In this document: piece after piece, positions 48,948-59,029 of the stretch | Layout of the letters: each line of letters opens with the position of its first letter | Numbering within the stretch: the first letter of the stretch is position 1 | Assembly (NCBI GenBank): GCA_013349615.1 | Contig: DUZJ01000006.1 | Span: 1-64,000, forward strand | Direction: 5' to 3' | DNA from: Planctomycetota bacterium | GTDB lineage: Bacteria > Planctomycetota > Phycisphaerae > Sedimentisphaerales > Anaerobacaceae | DNA length: 64,000 nt | Made by a program: the position numbers and the translations under genes | The notes under the pieces: generated by a model | Databases searched by the model: none | What the model saw: the letters and a program-made list of their open reading frames with translations, nothing else | Told to the model about the DNA's origin: nothing

Positions 48948-51900
48948 TTAGTTTTTACCGGCCTTATCTATTACCTTAATCGTATCCGTGGCTTCAAATT
49001 GTGTTCCGTCGGTGAATCGGCCGGTGATTTTTAGGTTGATATCGCCTACCTCAAGTATAGCCTGAACCTTTTCGCGGCTGAACTTTGCGGTTGCAAGCTG
49101 CGCCTGCTCATCGACTGAGAACTGCTCAGGTTGAATTTCGTTTCCAAGGAAAACACTGTTTGGGTCAATATCGGCAATATTGTAGTCTTCGGGCAGCCAG
49201 ATATAGCAGGTAATCGATTTGCCTTTGCTTGCCAGATTTATAGTACGAGGGACAATCCTAACCTCGGCCGGTAGCGGCGCCTCGTAAGCACCCATATCGA
49301 TTCGCGCACCCATTACGCGCGGGTTGCCGTCGAGGTCTGTCTCGTTTGGTTCAGGTATGTAATTCGGGTCGCCAGCGTCTATGCACGGTGAAGTGGGGAG
49401 CAGATGATAATCGCCATCAATCCAGGTGCCGTTTGCATCCCAATAACCCTGTGCCATAAAGCACGGGTCGGCGTCGATATTTCCTTGGCCGGGGTGGCCA
49501 CCCTGGATATCGCTGAAGTTCACATTGGCGTAACCGGGTATTTGTGTGGCTGAGTTGCCCCAGAGGATGCAGCTCGTTAGATTTACGGTGCTATCTCTTG
49601 CGCAGTTAAGTGTTCCGCCATTTCCCGGAGCAGCATTTGCAGTTAACAGACAGTTAGTCAGGGTCGGACTACTGTGGTAGTCGATGTACATTCCGCTGCC
49701 ATCTTCACCGGCCATGTTTGCGATGAATGTGCAGCCGGTGAAGGTCGGACTGCCTGCGATGCTGTACATTACGCCGCCGCGTCTTGCAGCGGAGTTGTTG
49801 GTAAATGTGCAGTGGATTATGTTTGGCTCGGTGTCCCAACTGAACATTGCGCCTCCGTATTTAGCGGCGGAGTTTTCCTTTAGAATGCAATTTGTTATCG
49901 TAGGATTGGCTCCGTGACGACAATAGATTCCGGCACCCCATATCGACCATGCGTTCGTGATAGTAAAGCCGTCAATTCGTGTTTCTTTTCCTTCGTTGGT
50001 GTGGAAGTAGAAGGCCCGGCCGAAGTTTTGACAATCTATGATGCATTTTTTCGGGCCGGCTTCGCTGCGAAGAGTAATTGCCTTGCCGCGAAGATTCAGG
50101 TCTTTATTGCCGAGGCCTCTATAGACACCGTCGCTTACAAGGACAATATCACCATCAATCGCAGCATCAATGGCATGTTGAATTGTGCCAAAGTCCTGCG
50201 GCACGCGCAGCGGGCCGGTTACTTTTAGCTCAACCGTTACGGTGCGAAGGCGGTTTGGCGCCTGCGTGTCCGAGATAATCAGGGCGCACGTATTTACTCC
50301 GTGAGTAATGCCCGAAGGGTCTACAGTAATGATTATGTCGTCGAGCTCCCCTGAAGCGAGTGTGCCCGCTGAGGGCGAAATGGTGAGCCAAGGGCAGTCT
50401 TCGGCCAGCTCGTAAGTTAGCTCTACACCGCCTGCGTTGCCGACAGTAAGGGTCTTTTGATGTAAGTTTGGGTCGCCCTGGCGGAGGTTGAATGTAATGT
50501 TGGCCGGGGCGACTACTATGGTGGCGGCAGCAGGGTTGTATTCATAAGCTCCCATGTCGACAACGGCAATCACACGAGGATTACCACCTAAATCCGTAGG
50601 CGGCAGGCCACCAGGAGGGGAATTCGTTCCGGCGTCGATACACGGAGAGTCAGGGGAGAGATACGGCTGTGTGTCCAGGAGAAATTTTGGATTCGCACCA
50701 GTATTTCCTGTGCCCGGCCCCTCCGGGTTCCAGCCCTGGATGCAACTGTAGTTTATGACAACGTCCAGAACGGACATTAGTATGGCGTCGTTGTGGTTTC
50801 CCCAGATAATGCAGTTTGTGAAAGGCCCGGGACATCGACTGACGGTCACGTCACCGGTGTTGTAAATAAGCGTAGAGTTTGTTATTGGGCCTGTGCATTG
50901 GTATATTCCGCTGCCCGGGTAGGAAGGAGAGCTGTTACCTGTGATGACACAATTGTTTATTTGTGCGTCACAGCAGTATAGTCCGCCGCCATACCCATTG
51001 GTGGTGGAATTATCGGCTATGGTACAATTTATGATCTTGCTGTTCTGGGCAGCACGGGCAATTGCGCCTCCGTATCGAGCTATGTTGTTGCTGATTGTAC
51101 AGTTGGCAATTAAAGGATTACTGGCTGCCGCCGGGGATTTGGAGCATCCGATTCCGCCACCTTCGGAGTGAGCAGCATTGTTGCCGGTGATTGTGCAGTT
51201 GATAATTATCGGGTCGCACCGCACACAGTAGATTCCGCCGCCGTTCCAGTCGGCGGTGCAGTCGGCAATGATACATTTGGTGATTGTTGGGCTGCTATAA
51301 CGACAGTAGATACCACCGCCGTCATAACCGGCCTTGGAGTTTGCGTAGCCGTTGATGATAGTCAAGCCGGCCAAAACGCAGTTTGGACCTTCGCCGCTCT
51401 GTACCTTGAATCCTCGGTGTGCGACGGTTTTGGTGCCCTGGCAATTAATCACAGTTGCCCGGACTACAGCGGGGTCGTCAGGGTTGACACTTCGAATTGT
51501 AATGGCCTTTCCGCGTGGGTCTATGTCTCGGTTTCCGTCTCCGATATATGTTCCCGGTGCGATAACGACGGTATCGCCGTCTATGGCCGCATCGACTGCA
51601 GCCTGAATAGTCTCATATTCCTGCGGGACGCGCAGGGTGTAGGGCGTGCGAAAAGGCACAAAGACTAACGCCTGGGCCTGGAGGCCGGCATAGTCGGCTT
51701 GCACAGTGACGTGTTGAGGTCCGTCGATATCGTAAGTTTGGAGCAGGCCGGAGGCATCAATAATAACGAGATTCTGCGGCCAGGCCGTCCAGAGGGCCGA
51801 GTGCGTTACATCCCTTGTCCCGCCCTGCTCATAGTGAGCGACCGCCTTGTATCTGCCGGTGCAGTTCTCCCTGACCTTCGGGGGGCCGATTATTTCAAGA

Positions 51901-53141
51901 CCAACCGGTGCGCGAACCTGAACCGTCACCTGCGCCTGGAAGCCGGCATAGTCGGCGTGTATTGTAATATCTCCAGACAAGGTGACACCGTCAGTGTTCA
52001 AGAGTCCCCCGGCATCAATGCCGCCAAAACCCGGTGGTTCAAGAGACCATACAGACATCGTAGTCACGTCAATGTTTGAACCATCGTCATAAGATGCTAC
52101 GGCCAAATATTGTTCCAAAGAGTTTTCGTGGACTTCGTCCGGGCCGATCAGATCGATTCCGAGAAATGTTCCGTGTTCGTAAGTAAACTCATCGACTCCT
52201 ATGTCAACGCATTCACCCATCAACCGCGGCTCACCTTCCCAATCCGTCATATTGACATTTGGCAAATAGTCCGGGTCGCCGGCGTCGATGCATGGTGAGC
52301 CTGGCAGCAAATGGTAATCACCGCGGGTAGGGTCAGCGAACATTGGATCGGCAGAGATGTTGCCCTGTGTACCTGTTAAGTCGAAAGGCGTGCTTTGAGA
52401 GATGTAATTAGTTGTGTTGTCCCACACATCGTTGTAAGTAATTAGTTTCTTTCGCTCCTCGTCCCTTGAGTTATAAACGAAATAGATTCCTTTTACAAAA
52501 TTTGTGATGATGTTTCCGGTAATAGTTGCTACGGACTGCATTCTATAATAGATACCCGTTCCCGAGCCCGGGTCGCGGGCGATAATGACGTTGTTCCTGA
52601 TTATTGCGCTTACACCGCCGGCAGAATATATATGATCCAGGAACACACCGCTGTTAGAATTGAGCACGTTGTTTTCGATGAGCGGAGTCGAGGGGGGATG
52701 TTCATGACCTTTAACATACGCTTCTATCGCGAAATTCGACGCTATGATTCTGCAGTACCTTATTGTGGGAGAGTATCCGTCAAAGTATACGCCTGTATCG
52801 CCGCGTATAGTGAAGCCTAATAAGCTTCCATTCGAGGCGGTGACAACGATGCCATCGGCCGATATAACTGTGGCGGCGACGACACTGGGATAATGCGGAT
52901 GTGTGCCGGTTACGGTAATGGCCTTGCCTCTGAAGTTGATGTTTTCGTGGTAGGTGCCCGGAGAGACAATTATGACGTCGCCGTGGTTGGCGTGGTCGAT
53001 TGCGGCCTGAATGTTACTGAAGTCAGCAGTTCCATCGTCATCGACGTATATGATTTTTGCGTGAGCGGTGCCAGCAAAGGCCAATACTATCATTAATAGC
53101 GAAATTGTCAGTGCGGTTTTAAGAAATGTTCTTCCATCCAT
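48948..53141 (-). CDS. Large secreted right-handed beta-helix (DUF1565/parallel beta-helix repeat) protein
   Basis: Signal peptide MDGRTFLKTALTISLLMIVLAFAGTAHA after AGGAGGT RBS; three IYVDDDGTADFSNIQAAIDHANHGDVIIVSPGTYHENINFRGKAITV-type modules. Confidence 0.88.
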   Translation of the reverse strand: MDGRTFLKTALTISLLMIVLAFAGTAHAKIIYVDDDGTADFSNIQAAIDHANHGDVIIVSPGTYHENINFRGKAITVTGTHPHYPSVVAATVISADGIVVTASNGSLLGFTIRGDTGVYFDGYSPTIRYCRIIASNFAIEAYVKGHEHPPSTPLIENNVLNSNSGVFLDHIYSAGGVSAIIRNNVIIARDPGSGTGIYYRMQSVATITGNIITNFVKGIYFVYNSRDEERKKLITYNDVWDNTTNYISQSTPFDLTGTQGNISADPMFADPTRGDYHLLPGSPCIDAGDPDYLPNVNMTDWEGEPRLMGECVDIGVDEFTYEHGTFLGIDLIGPDEVHENSLEQYLAVASYDDGSNIDVTTMSVWSLEPPGFGGIDAGGLLNTDGVTLSGDITIHADYAGFQAQVTVQVRAPVGLEIIGPPKVRENCTGRYKAVAHYEQGGTRDVTHSALWTAWPQNLVIIDASGLLQTYDIDGPQHVTVQADYAGLQAQALVFVPFRTPYTLRVPQEYETIQAAVDAAIDGDTVVIAPGTYIGDGNRDIDPRGKAITIRSVNPDDPAVVRATVINCQGTKTVAHRGFKVQSGEGPNCVLAGLTIINGYANSKAGYDGGGIYCRYSSPTITKCIIADCTADWNGGGIYCVRCDPIIINCTITGNNAAHSEGGGIGCSKSPAAASNPLIANCTISNNIARYGGAIARAAQNSKIINCTIADNSTTNGYGGGLYCCDAQINNCVITGNSSPSYPGSGIYQCTGPITNSTLIYNTGDVTVSRCPGPFTNCIIWGNHNDAILMSVLDVVINYSCIQGWNPEGPGTGNTGANPKFLLDTQPYLSPDSPCIDAGTNSPPGGLPPTDLGGNPRVIAVVDMGAYEYNPAAATIVVAPANITFNLRQGDPNLHQKTLTVGNAGGVELTYELAEDCPWLTISPSAGTLASGELDDIIITVDPSGITHGVNTCALIISDTQAPNRLRTVTVELKVTGPLRVPQDFGTIQHAIDAAIDGDIVLVSDGVYRGLGNKDLNLRGKAITLRSEAGPKKCIIDCQNFGRAFYFHTNEGKETRIDGFTITNAWSIWGAGIYCRHGANPTITNCILKENSAAKYGGAMFSWDTEPNIIHCTFTNNSAARRGGVMYSIAGSPTFTGCTFIANMAGEDGSGMYIDYHSSPTLTNCLLTANAAPGNGGTLNCARDSTVNLTSCILWGNSATQIPGYANVNFSDIQGGHPGQGNIDADPCFMAQGYWDANGTWIDGDYHLLPTSPCIDAGDPNYIPEPNETDLDGNPRVMGARIDMGAYEAPLPAEVRIVPRTINLASKGKSITCYIWLPEDYNIADIDPNSVFLGNEIQPEQFSVDEQAQLATAKFSREKVQAILEVGDINLKITGRFTDGTQFEATDTIKVIDKAGKN

Positions 53142-53801
53142 TTCTGGACCTCCTTTCGCCCCCTTTGGGGGGCTAAAACCGTTTTTTTTCGGCGCATGAA
53201 AGGCCGGCAAGAAGCTGAAAGTATCGCTTCGCCAACTATATGTTCGATACTAAGCAATATAACTAATTAAAACAGGGGAGTCAAGGAAATTCTTATAGGA
53301 CTTAAGGAGATGTGCTAAAAAAGAAAGACGGTGGGCTGAAGCCCACCCTGCAATCTACAATCTTCGGCACGCTAAAGGCGTGACTTCCGTCGGAATGACA
53401 GTACATATAGAATGTTACACTCGCTTAGATAAACAACCTGCGGTAAAACCGCAGGCTAAATAACGCCGCAATAAACCCCTCGACCTTACTCAGGACAAGT
53501 TGTTGGGCTAAATATCCGCTCGATATTCAATGCTTGCTATGAGTGATGAATAATGGATAATATTTATTGCAATGATAAAGGCAAATGCCGGTTTGGATAT
53601 TGAAGAAGTTTTTGCGACGGGCGGGGTCATTTCGCAATCGTTCGGCGGGTTCGAGGAGCGGGCCGAACAAGTGCAGATGGCGCGTGCGGTGCAGAAGGCG
53701 TTTGTAGAAGGTCGGCATCTGGCTGTCGAGGCGGGGACGGGGGTCGGCAAGAGCTTCGCATACCTTATCCCGGCCATAGAACTGGTTTATCGAAAAGCGG
53801 G

Positions 53802-53860
53802 CCCTATTAGAAATTCTGCAAAGTCCGAGAGAATACAAAAAAGGAAGAACTCTAACGGAG
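53802..53860 (+). repeat. Family A element, copy A6, in frame inside the helicase
   Basis: CCCTATTAGAAATTctgcaaagtccgagagaatacaaaaaaggaAGAACTCTAACGGAG; encodes GPIRNSAKSERIQKRKNSNGAG. Confidence 0.85.
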
Positions 53861-54946
53861 CAGGCAAGGTGCTAATCAGTACCTTTACCATCACGCTGCA
53901 GGAGCAGTTGACAGGCAAGGACATTCCATTTCTGCAAGGCTGTCTTCGGCGCGGATTTACAGCGGTGCTTGCAAAGGGTAGAGGGAATTATCTTTGTAAA
54001 CGCCGGCTTGAATTTGCGCTGCGAAGGCAGGGCCGATTGTTCGATGAGTCCGGCTCGCAATTAGCGGTGATAAACGACTGGGCCAGACAAACCGATGACG
54101 GCTCGCTGAGCAATCTTACGTTCGTGCCGAAGAACCAGGTCTGGGACGCGGTCAAGAGCGAACACGGTAACTGCCGCGGCAGAAAATGCCGGCATTTTCG
54201 CGAATGCTTCTACTGGCGAGCGAGGCGGCGACTGGAAACCGCGGATATTATTGTGGCAAATCATGCACTAATGTTTAGCGATCTCGTTCTAAAAGAGCAG
54301 GGGGCATCGGTCCTGCCAGACTACCGATACGTGATAATCGATGAGGCACAGAATATCGAGCACGTGGCCGAAGACCATTTCGGAATAGATATTAGCAATT
54401 ACAGAGTAAGATTTCTGCTCGACGGGCTTTATAATCCGCGAACGCACAAAGGGCTTCTGGCTTACATGGCTTCGCACGGCAAAACAGAGGCGGCGATGAA
54501 AATTGTCGGGCGAATCGAGAAAGAGGCGAGGGCGTTCTTTAAGGCGGTCCGGGAATGGTTCGAAGAGAACAAGGGGCAGACCAACGGCAGATGTTATGCG
54601 AATTTCGTTGACGACAGAATCGGAGGCAACCTGAAGGAGCTGCGGCTGGAATTAGCCAAGCTGGCCAAGGGAGCCGAAGACACTGATGAGAAATTTGAGA
54701 TTATGCGGTTCGTCGACCGCTGTGCTGCGCTTGCGCAGGATTTAGACCGCTTCCTGGCGCAGAAGCAGGCAGATTATGTTTACTGGGTCGAGGTTGGCGG
54801 TGGCGGAGGGAGTCGCCCGCGGCGGGTAGTTTTGAAAAGTGCGGCGGTGAACGTCGGGGCGGATGTGAAAAGGTGCCTGTTCGATAAATATGAATCGGTG
54901 ATAATGACGAGCGCAACTTTGAGCAGCGGGACGGTGGGAGAAAAGA

Positions 54947-55049
54947 TTAACCACCGAGAACGCAGAGGGCACAGAGAAAATAAGAGAGAAATGGATTCCT
55001 ACTTTCGCAGGAATGACAATGTTAAAAAACTCCGCGAACTCGGCGGTAA
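54947..55049 (+). repeat. Family B inverted-repeat element, copy B1, in frame inside the helicase
   Basis: TTAACCACCGAGAACGCAGAG...CTCCGCGAACTCGGCGGTAA; encodes INHRERRGHRENKREMDSYFRRNDNVKKLRELGG. Confidence 0.85.
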
Positions 55050-55753
55050 CACCAGTGGTTTTGATTTTTTTGCCGGCCGAATCGGGCTGGAAGACTACGA
55101 AGCTCTCGGCCTCGGGTCGCCTTTCGATTACGAAAAGCAGGTTACGATTTATATCGAAAAGGACCTGCCGAATCCTAACGAACCGTCTTTTATTAAAGCC
55201 GCAGCCGAGAAGGTAAAAAAATACATACTGCAAACAAAGGGGCGGGCGTTTGTGCTTTTCACCAGCTACAAGATGCTCGGCGAGCTCTGCGAGGAGCTCG
55301 ATGACTGGCTGGCGGAAAATGATATCGAACTGCTTCAGCAGGGAGCGGGTGTCGACAGGACGGTGCTTTTGAGGCACTTCAAGGCTGAGGGTAACAGTGT
55401 CCTATTCGGGACGGACAGCTTCTGGCAGGGCGTTGATGTGCCGGGGGCAGCGCTTAGCAATGTTATCATTGTTCGTCTGCCGTTTGCTGTTCCTGATAAG
55501 CCGCTGCTTGCCGGCAGATTAGAGCAGATACGAGAGCAGGGGGGCAATCCTTTCAATGATTATCAACTGCCTTCGGCGATTATCTAGTTCAAGCAGGGCT
55601 TCGGGCGACTAATCCGCAGCAAGACCGATACCGGCATCGTGGTTATCTTGGACTCGCGCGTGGTCAACAAATCCTACGGTGCGAAGTTCTTAGCCGCGAT
55701 ACCGAAATGCAAAACGAAGATAGTGGCCGGTGACTCGTGAGGCGAGCCGCGGA

Positions 55754-57214
55754 TTAGCTGGAGATGCTGCTCTCAAGGTGGGCAAGTACTGTCCTGGCTT
55801 TCGAGACTTTGTTTCCGGCCGGGCCGTTCCAGTACAACTCTGCATCCCTCTTCAAAAGGTCTTCGATTCTTTTGCAGGCCAAAAGTACGGTGGCGTGATT
55901 TTTATTGCCCATAAACCTGCCTACCTCCGATGAGGACATCTTTGTGTGCTGTCTTGTCAGATACATACTAAAATGCCGGGCGAGTGCCACAGTCCTGTCT
56001 TTCTTGGAGGAGTGTATCTTTGCCGGTGTTATGCCGAAATACGTGGCGACGGCTGATTCGATGTCGGATATGTGCACAATCGGGTCGCATCTTTCCAGGT
56101 GCTCGGCCAGAACCGCCTGGGCCATAGGCAGGTTGATTTTCTCGTTTTGCAGTGCAGAGAAGGCAATTAATTTCAGCAGAGCCCCTTCCAATTCCCGCAC
56201 GTTTGTGCGGAGATTTTCGGCGATGTATTTTATTACATTTTCGGAGATGGTTTTTTCGATTTTCAATCTGGCGTTGCCGGTCGTTAATTGTCTTGCGTAC
56301 TGTCTGCATATTTGACATCGCGTGTTGAAATCCGGGTTCTCAATCTTTACGACCATTCCTGAGACGAAGCGGTTGACCAGCTTATCCGAGAGCTGTCCTA
56401 TCATCTTGGGATGTGCGTCGGAAGCGAGGACGACCTGCTTGCCGGCCAGATTGATTGTATTGAAAGTATGCAGGAATTCCTCCTGCGTTGAAGGCTTGCT
56501 GGCCAAGAAGTGGATATCGTCGATTGCTAACAATTCCGTTTGCCGCATTCGTCGCCTAAAAGCCTCCAGCTTTTTTGTCTTCAAGGCCAGCACGAACTGA
56601 TTGGCAAAATCTTCCGCTGAGAGGTACAGCCAATTAGTTTGGGGCCGACTTAAACACACGGCATTGCAAATCCCTTGCAGCAGATGTGTTTTTCCGACCC
56701 CGTATCCTCCGTGAATAAACAGCGGATTGAAAGGGCAATGCTTTTCTTCTACGACGGCTTTTCCGGCGTTGTATGCCAGTTGATTGGACGCGCCGACAAC
56801 GAATGTGTCCAAATTGAAGTGAAGCTTCTTCGTTGAAGGCGACAGTATTGTCGTTCTGTGGCCGGGCAGTCGATTCCGGGCCTTTGCCACGAGTTGCGCC
56901 TGTGAGTCGAGCTGGGGTCGCCGGAGGCTCCCGGAAAGCTCCGGGTCGATTGTAAATGTAATCTTTGCCCCTGTCCCGGTAGCCTCGCGAACCGCCTGTC
57001 CGATTTCCCTTGAGAAATGATTTTCAATCCAGCTCGCAATAAAGAGGTTTGGCACACCAACTTTTAGATATCCGCCTGTAAGTGTCATTTTGGTTGAGTT
57101 CTTAAACCAGATTCTAAACTTTTGTGGTCCGACCTTCGCGGCAAGAGCTTCGTTAATAGCGTTTATCTGTGTTCCGGCGGACCGGGCCTGCTCATCCGTG
57201 ATTGTGCCCTGCAT
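55754..57214 (-). CDS. dnaA: Chromosomal replication initiator DnaA
   Basis: FNPLFIHGGYGVGKTHLLQGICNAV, LLAIDDIHFLASKPSTQEEFLHTFN, C-terminal MGNKNHATVLLACKRIE. Confidence 0.96.
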   Translation of the reverse strand: MQGTITDEQARSAGTQINAINEALAAKVGPQKFRIWFKNSTKMTLTGGYLKVGVPNLFIASWIENHFSREIGQAVREATGTGAKITFTIDPELSGSLRRPQLDSQAQLVAKARNRLPGHRTTILSPSTKKLHFNLDTFVVGASNQLAYNAGKAVVEEKHCPFNPLFIHGGYGVGKTHLLQGICNAVCLSRPQTNWLYLSAEDFANQFVLALKTKKLEAFRRRMRQTELLAIDDIHFLASKPSTQEEFLHTFNTINLAGKQVVLASDAHPKMIGQLSDKLVNRFVSGMVVKIENPDFNTRCQICRQYARQLTTGNARLKIEKTISENVIKYIAENLRTNVRELEGALLKLIAFSALQNEKINLPMAQAVLAEHLERCDPIVHISDIESAVATYFGITPAKIHSSKKDRTVALARHFSMYLTRQHTKMSSSEVGRFMGNKNHATVLLACKRIEDLLKRDAELYWNGPAGNKVSKARTVLAHLESSISS

Positions 57215-57354
57215 TGATACTCTCCTCTGCCAATCGATAGTTCCAAGTTTTTCGTGTTCAATTTTGATTCCCTGCCGGTAACAAGCAGGAGTAAAATTCA
57301 CAAGTCAAATAAACGTTATTATTGGTCAGCGACAAGACAAATCAACGGCATTTT

Positions 57355-57480
57355 AGAAAAATTCTTTTCCACTTGATAGAGGTTCCTGTCAGCATTGACT
57401 TTGCGCACGAAAAAAATTTATTTTTAACAGGTTTTGCACAACGTAAGTTTGTTTTGTGGAAAAGCTGTGGATTGTATTTG
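57355..57480. promoter_or_regulatory. Possible DnaA-box cluster/oriC-like region upstream of dnaA
   Basis: TTTTCCACT, TTTGCACAA, TTTTCCACA and CAATCCACA (last two on minus strand) in AT-rich DNA; no perfect TTATCCACA seen. Confidence 0.3.
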
Positions 57481-57546
57481 TTATTGACTGTTTGGTGCCG
57501 GCAACTTAGTATTGTTTAGTCATCAATTTTTTAATGGAGAATACAA

Positions 57547-58923
57547 ATGAATCGACGTGATTTTTTGAAAGCCATTGGTCTGGGCGCGGCATCGCTGACG
57601 CTTGACGGTTGCCTGAGTGCTTCAACGCCGTTTACGGGCGGTAGGGACAAGACCAAGCCGAACATCGTGATAGCACTGTGCGACGACTTAGGCTACGGGG
57701 ACCTTAGCTGCTACGGCCACCCACACATCAAGACACCGAACATGGACAAATTAGCTGCCGAGGGGATGAAGCTGACGGACTGCTACGCGGCCGCTCCGGT
57801 CTGCTCACCCGCGCGGGCGGGAATGCTGACCGGCCGCACGCCCTACCGCAGCGGGATTTATGACTGGATACCCGGCAATAATCCCATGCACCTCAAACAA
57901 GAAGAAATTACAGTTGCGACGCTGTTGAAAGAGGCCGGTTATGGTACCTGCCACGTGGGCAAGTGGCACTGCAACGGCAAGTTTAACTCGGCCGAGCAGC
58001 CGCAACCTGACGACCACGGTTTTGAGTACTGGTTCTCCACGCAGAATAACGCCGGGCCTACGCATCACAATCCAGTCAATTTTGTCCGCAACGGCCAGCC
58101 GGTGGGTAAACTGAAAGGATATTCCTCTTCGCTGATAGTTCAGGAAGCAATCGACTGGCTGAATATTAAATGGGACCGCTCAAAGCCATTCTGCTTGCTC
58201 GTGTGGTTTCATGCACCGCACGAGCCGATTGCCACGGGGCCGGAATTTATGGAGATGTATGAGGGCAAAAAAGAGGCCATATATTACGGCAATGTATCGC
58301 AGATGGACCACGAGTTCGGTAGGTTGATGAAGACGCTGGACAGGATGGAGCTGCGCGATGAGACTTTTGTGATGTTCACCAGCGATAATGGTCCTGAGAC
58401 GTTGGACCGTTATCGCGGTGCGCACCGGTCGTTTGGTTCTCCGGGGCCGCTGCGTGGTATGAAGCTGCACATATATGAAGGCGGGATTCGCGTGCCGGGC
58501 ATCATCCGCTGGCCGGGTAATACGAAAGCCGGGACCATCTGCGACGAGCCGGTCAACGGTACGGACATTTTAGCCACGCTGTGCGCAATGGCGGGAGTCG
58601 GCGTGCCGAGTGATAGGCCAATCGACGGTGCCAGTATTCTGCCGATTTTTGAGGGCAAAAAAATAAGGCGGAAAGTGCCTTTGTACTGGCGATATGACCG
58701 GGCGTTGAGCAGGCCGTTGACCGTGGCGATGAGAGAGGGTGACTGGAAGATTATCGCCGACAATAAAATGACGAAATTTGAGCTGTATAACCTTCGCAAA
58801 GATATGACGGAGGAGCACGACCTCGCCACAAGTGAACCGAGGCGTTTGGAGGCGATGAAGAAAAAGCTGGCCAAGTTACATGCTGAAATCGAGTCCGAAG
58901 GGCCGAGATGGGGACGGGAATGA
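57547..58923 (+). CDS. Sulfatase (arylsulfatase A-like), Tat-type signal
   Basis: NRRDFLKAIGLGAASL; NIVIALCDDLGYGDLSCYGHPHIKTPNMDKLA; PVCSPARAGMLTGR sulfatase signature. Confidence 0.95.
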   Translation: MNRRDFLKAIGLGAASLTLDGCLSASTPFTGGRDKTKPNIVIALCDDLGYGDLSCYGHPHIKTPNMDKLAAEGMKLTDCYAAAPVCSPARAGMLTGRTPYRSGIYDWIPGNNPMHLKQEEITVATLLKEAGYGTCHVGKWHCNGKFNSAEQPQPDDHGFEYWFSTQNNAGPTHHNPVNFVRNGQPVGKLKGYSSSLIVQEAIDWLNIKWDRSKPFCLLVWFHAPHEPIATGPEFMEMYEGKKEAIYYGNVSQMDHEFGRLMKTLDRMELRDETFVMFTSDNGPETLDRYRGAHRSFGSPGPLRGMKLHIYEGGIRVPGIIRWPGNTKAGTICDEPVNGTDILATLCAMAGVGVPSDRPIDGASILPIFEGKKIRRKVPLYWRYDRALSRPLTVAMREGDWKIIADNKMTKFELYNLRKDMTEEHDLATSEPRRLEAMKKKLAKLHAEIESEGPRWGRE

Positions 58924-59029
58924 GACAGGCCGGCAGCAAGCCATCCCCAAAAACATTCGACTTAGCTTAAGGCTGCCACCCGTTGGAAGAAGGCTGCAAG
59001 ATGTACGCAGCTTGGCCGAAAAACAGTTA

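Larger units (their letters stand above)
53572..55740 (+). pseudogene. DinG/XPD-like ATP-dependent helicase with two in-frame repeat inserts and one in-frame TAG (55585-55587)
   Basis: AVEAGTGVGKSFAYLIPA, VIIDEAQNIEHVAEDHF, IMTSATLSSG, GTDSFWQGVDVPGAALSNVIIVRLPF; after TAG the same frame gives [35 protein letters not shown]. Confidence 0.93.

Noticed and set aside
53158-53175. GCCCCCtttgGGGGGC hairpin before the beta-helix gene
   Set aside because: Simple short hairpin, lies in the leader just upstream of the RBS; no further evidence of function.
11849-55587. Global reassignment of TAG as a sense codon
   Set aside because: TAG appears as the natural stop of several well-formed genes (ilvN, pcm, fumarase alpha, rsmA, nrdR), some of which would otherwise run into antisense genes or repeats.
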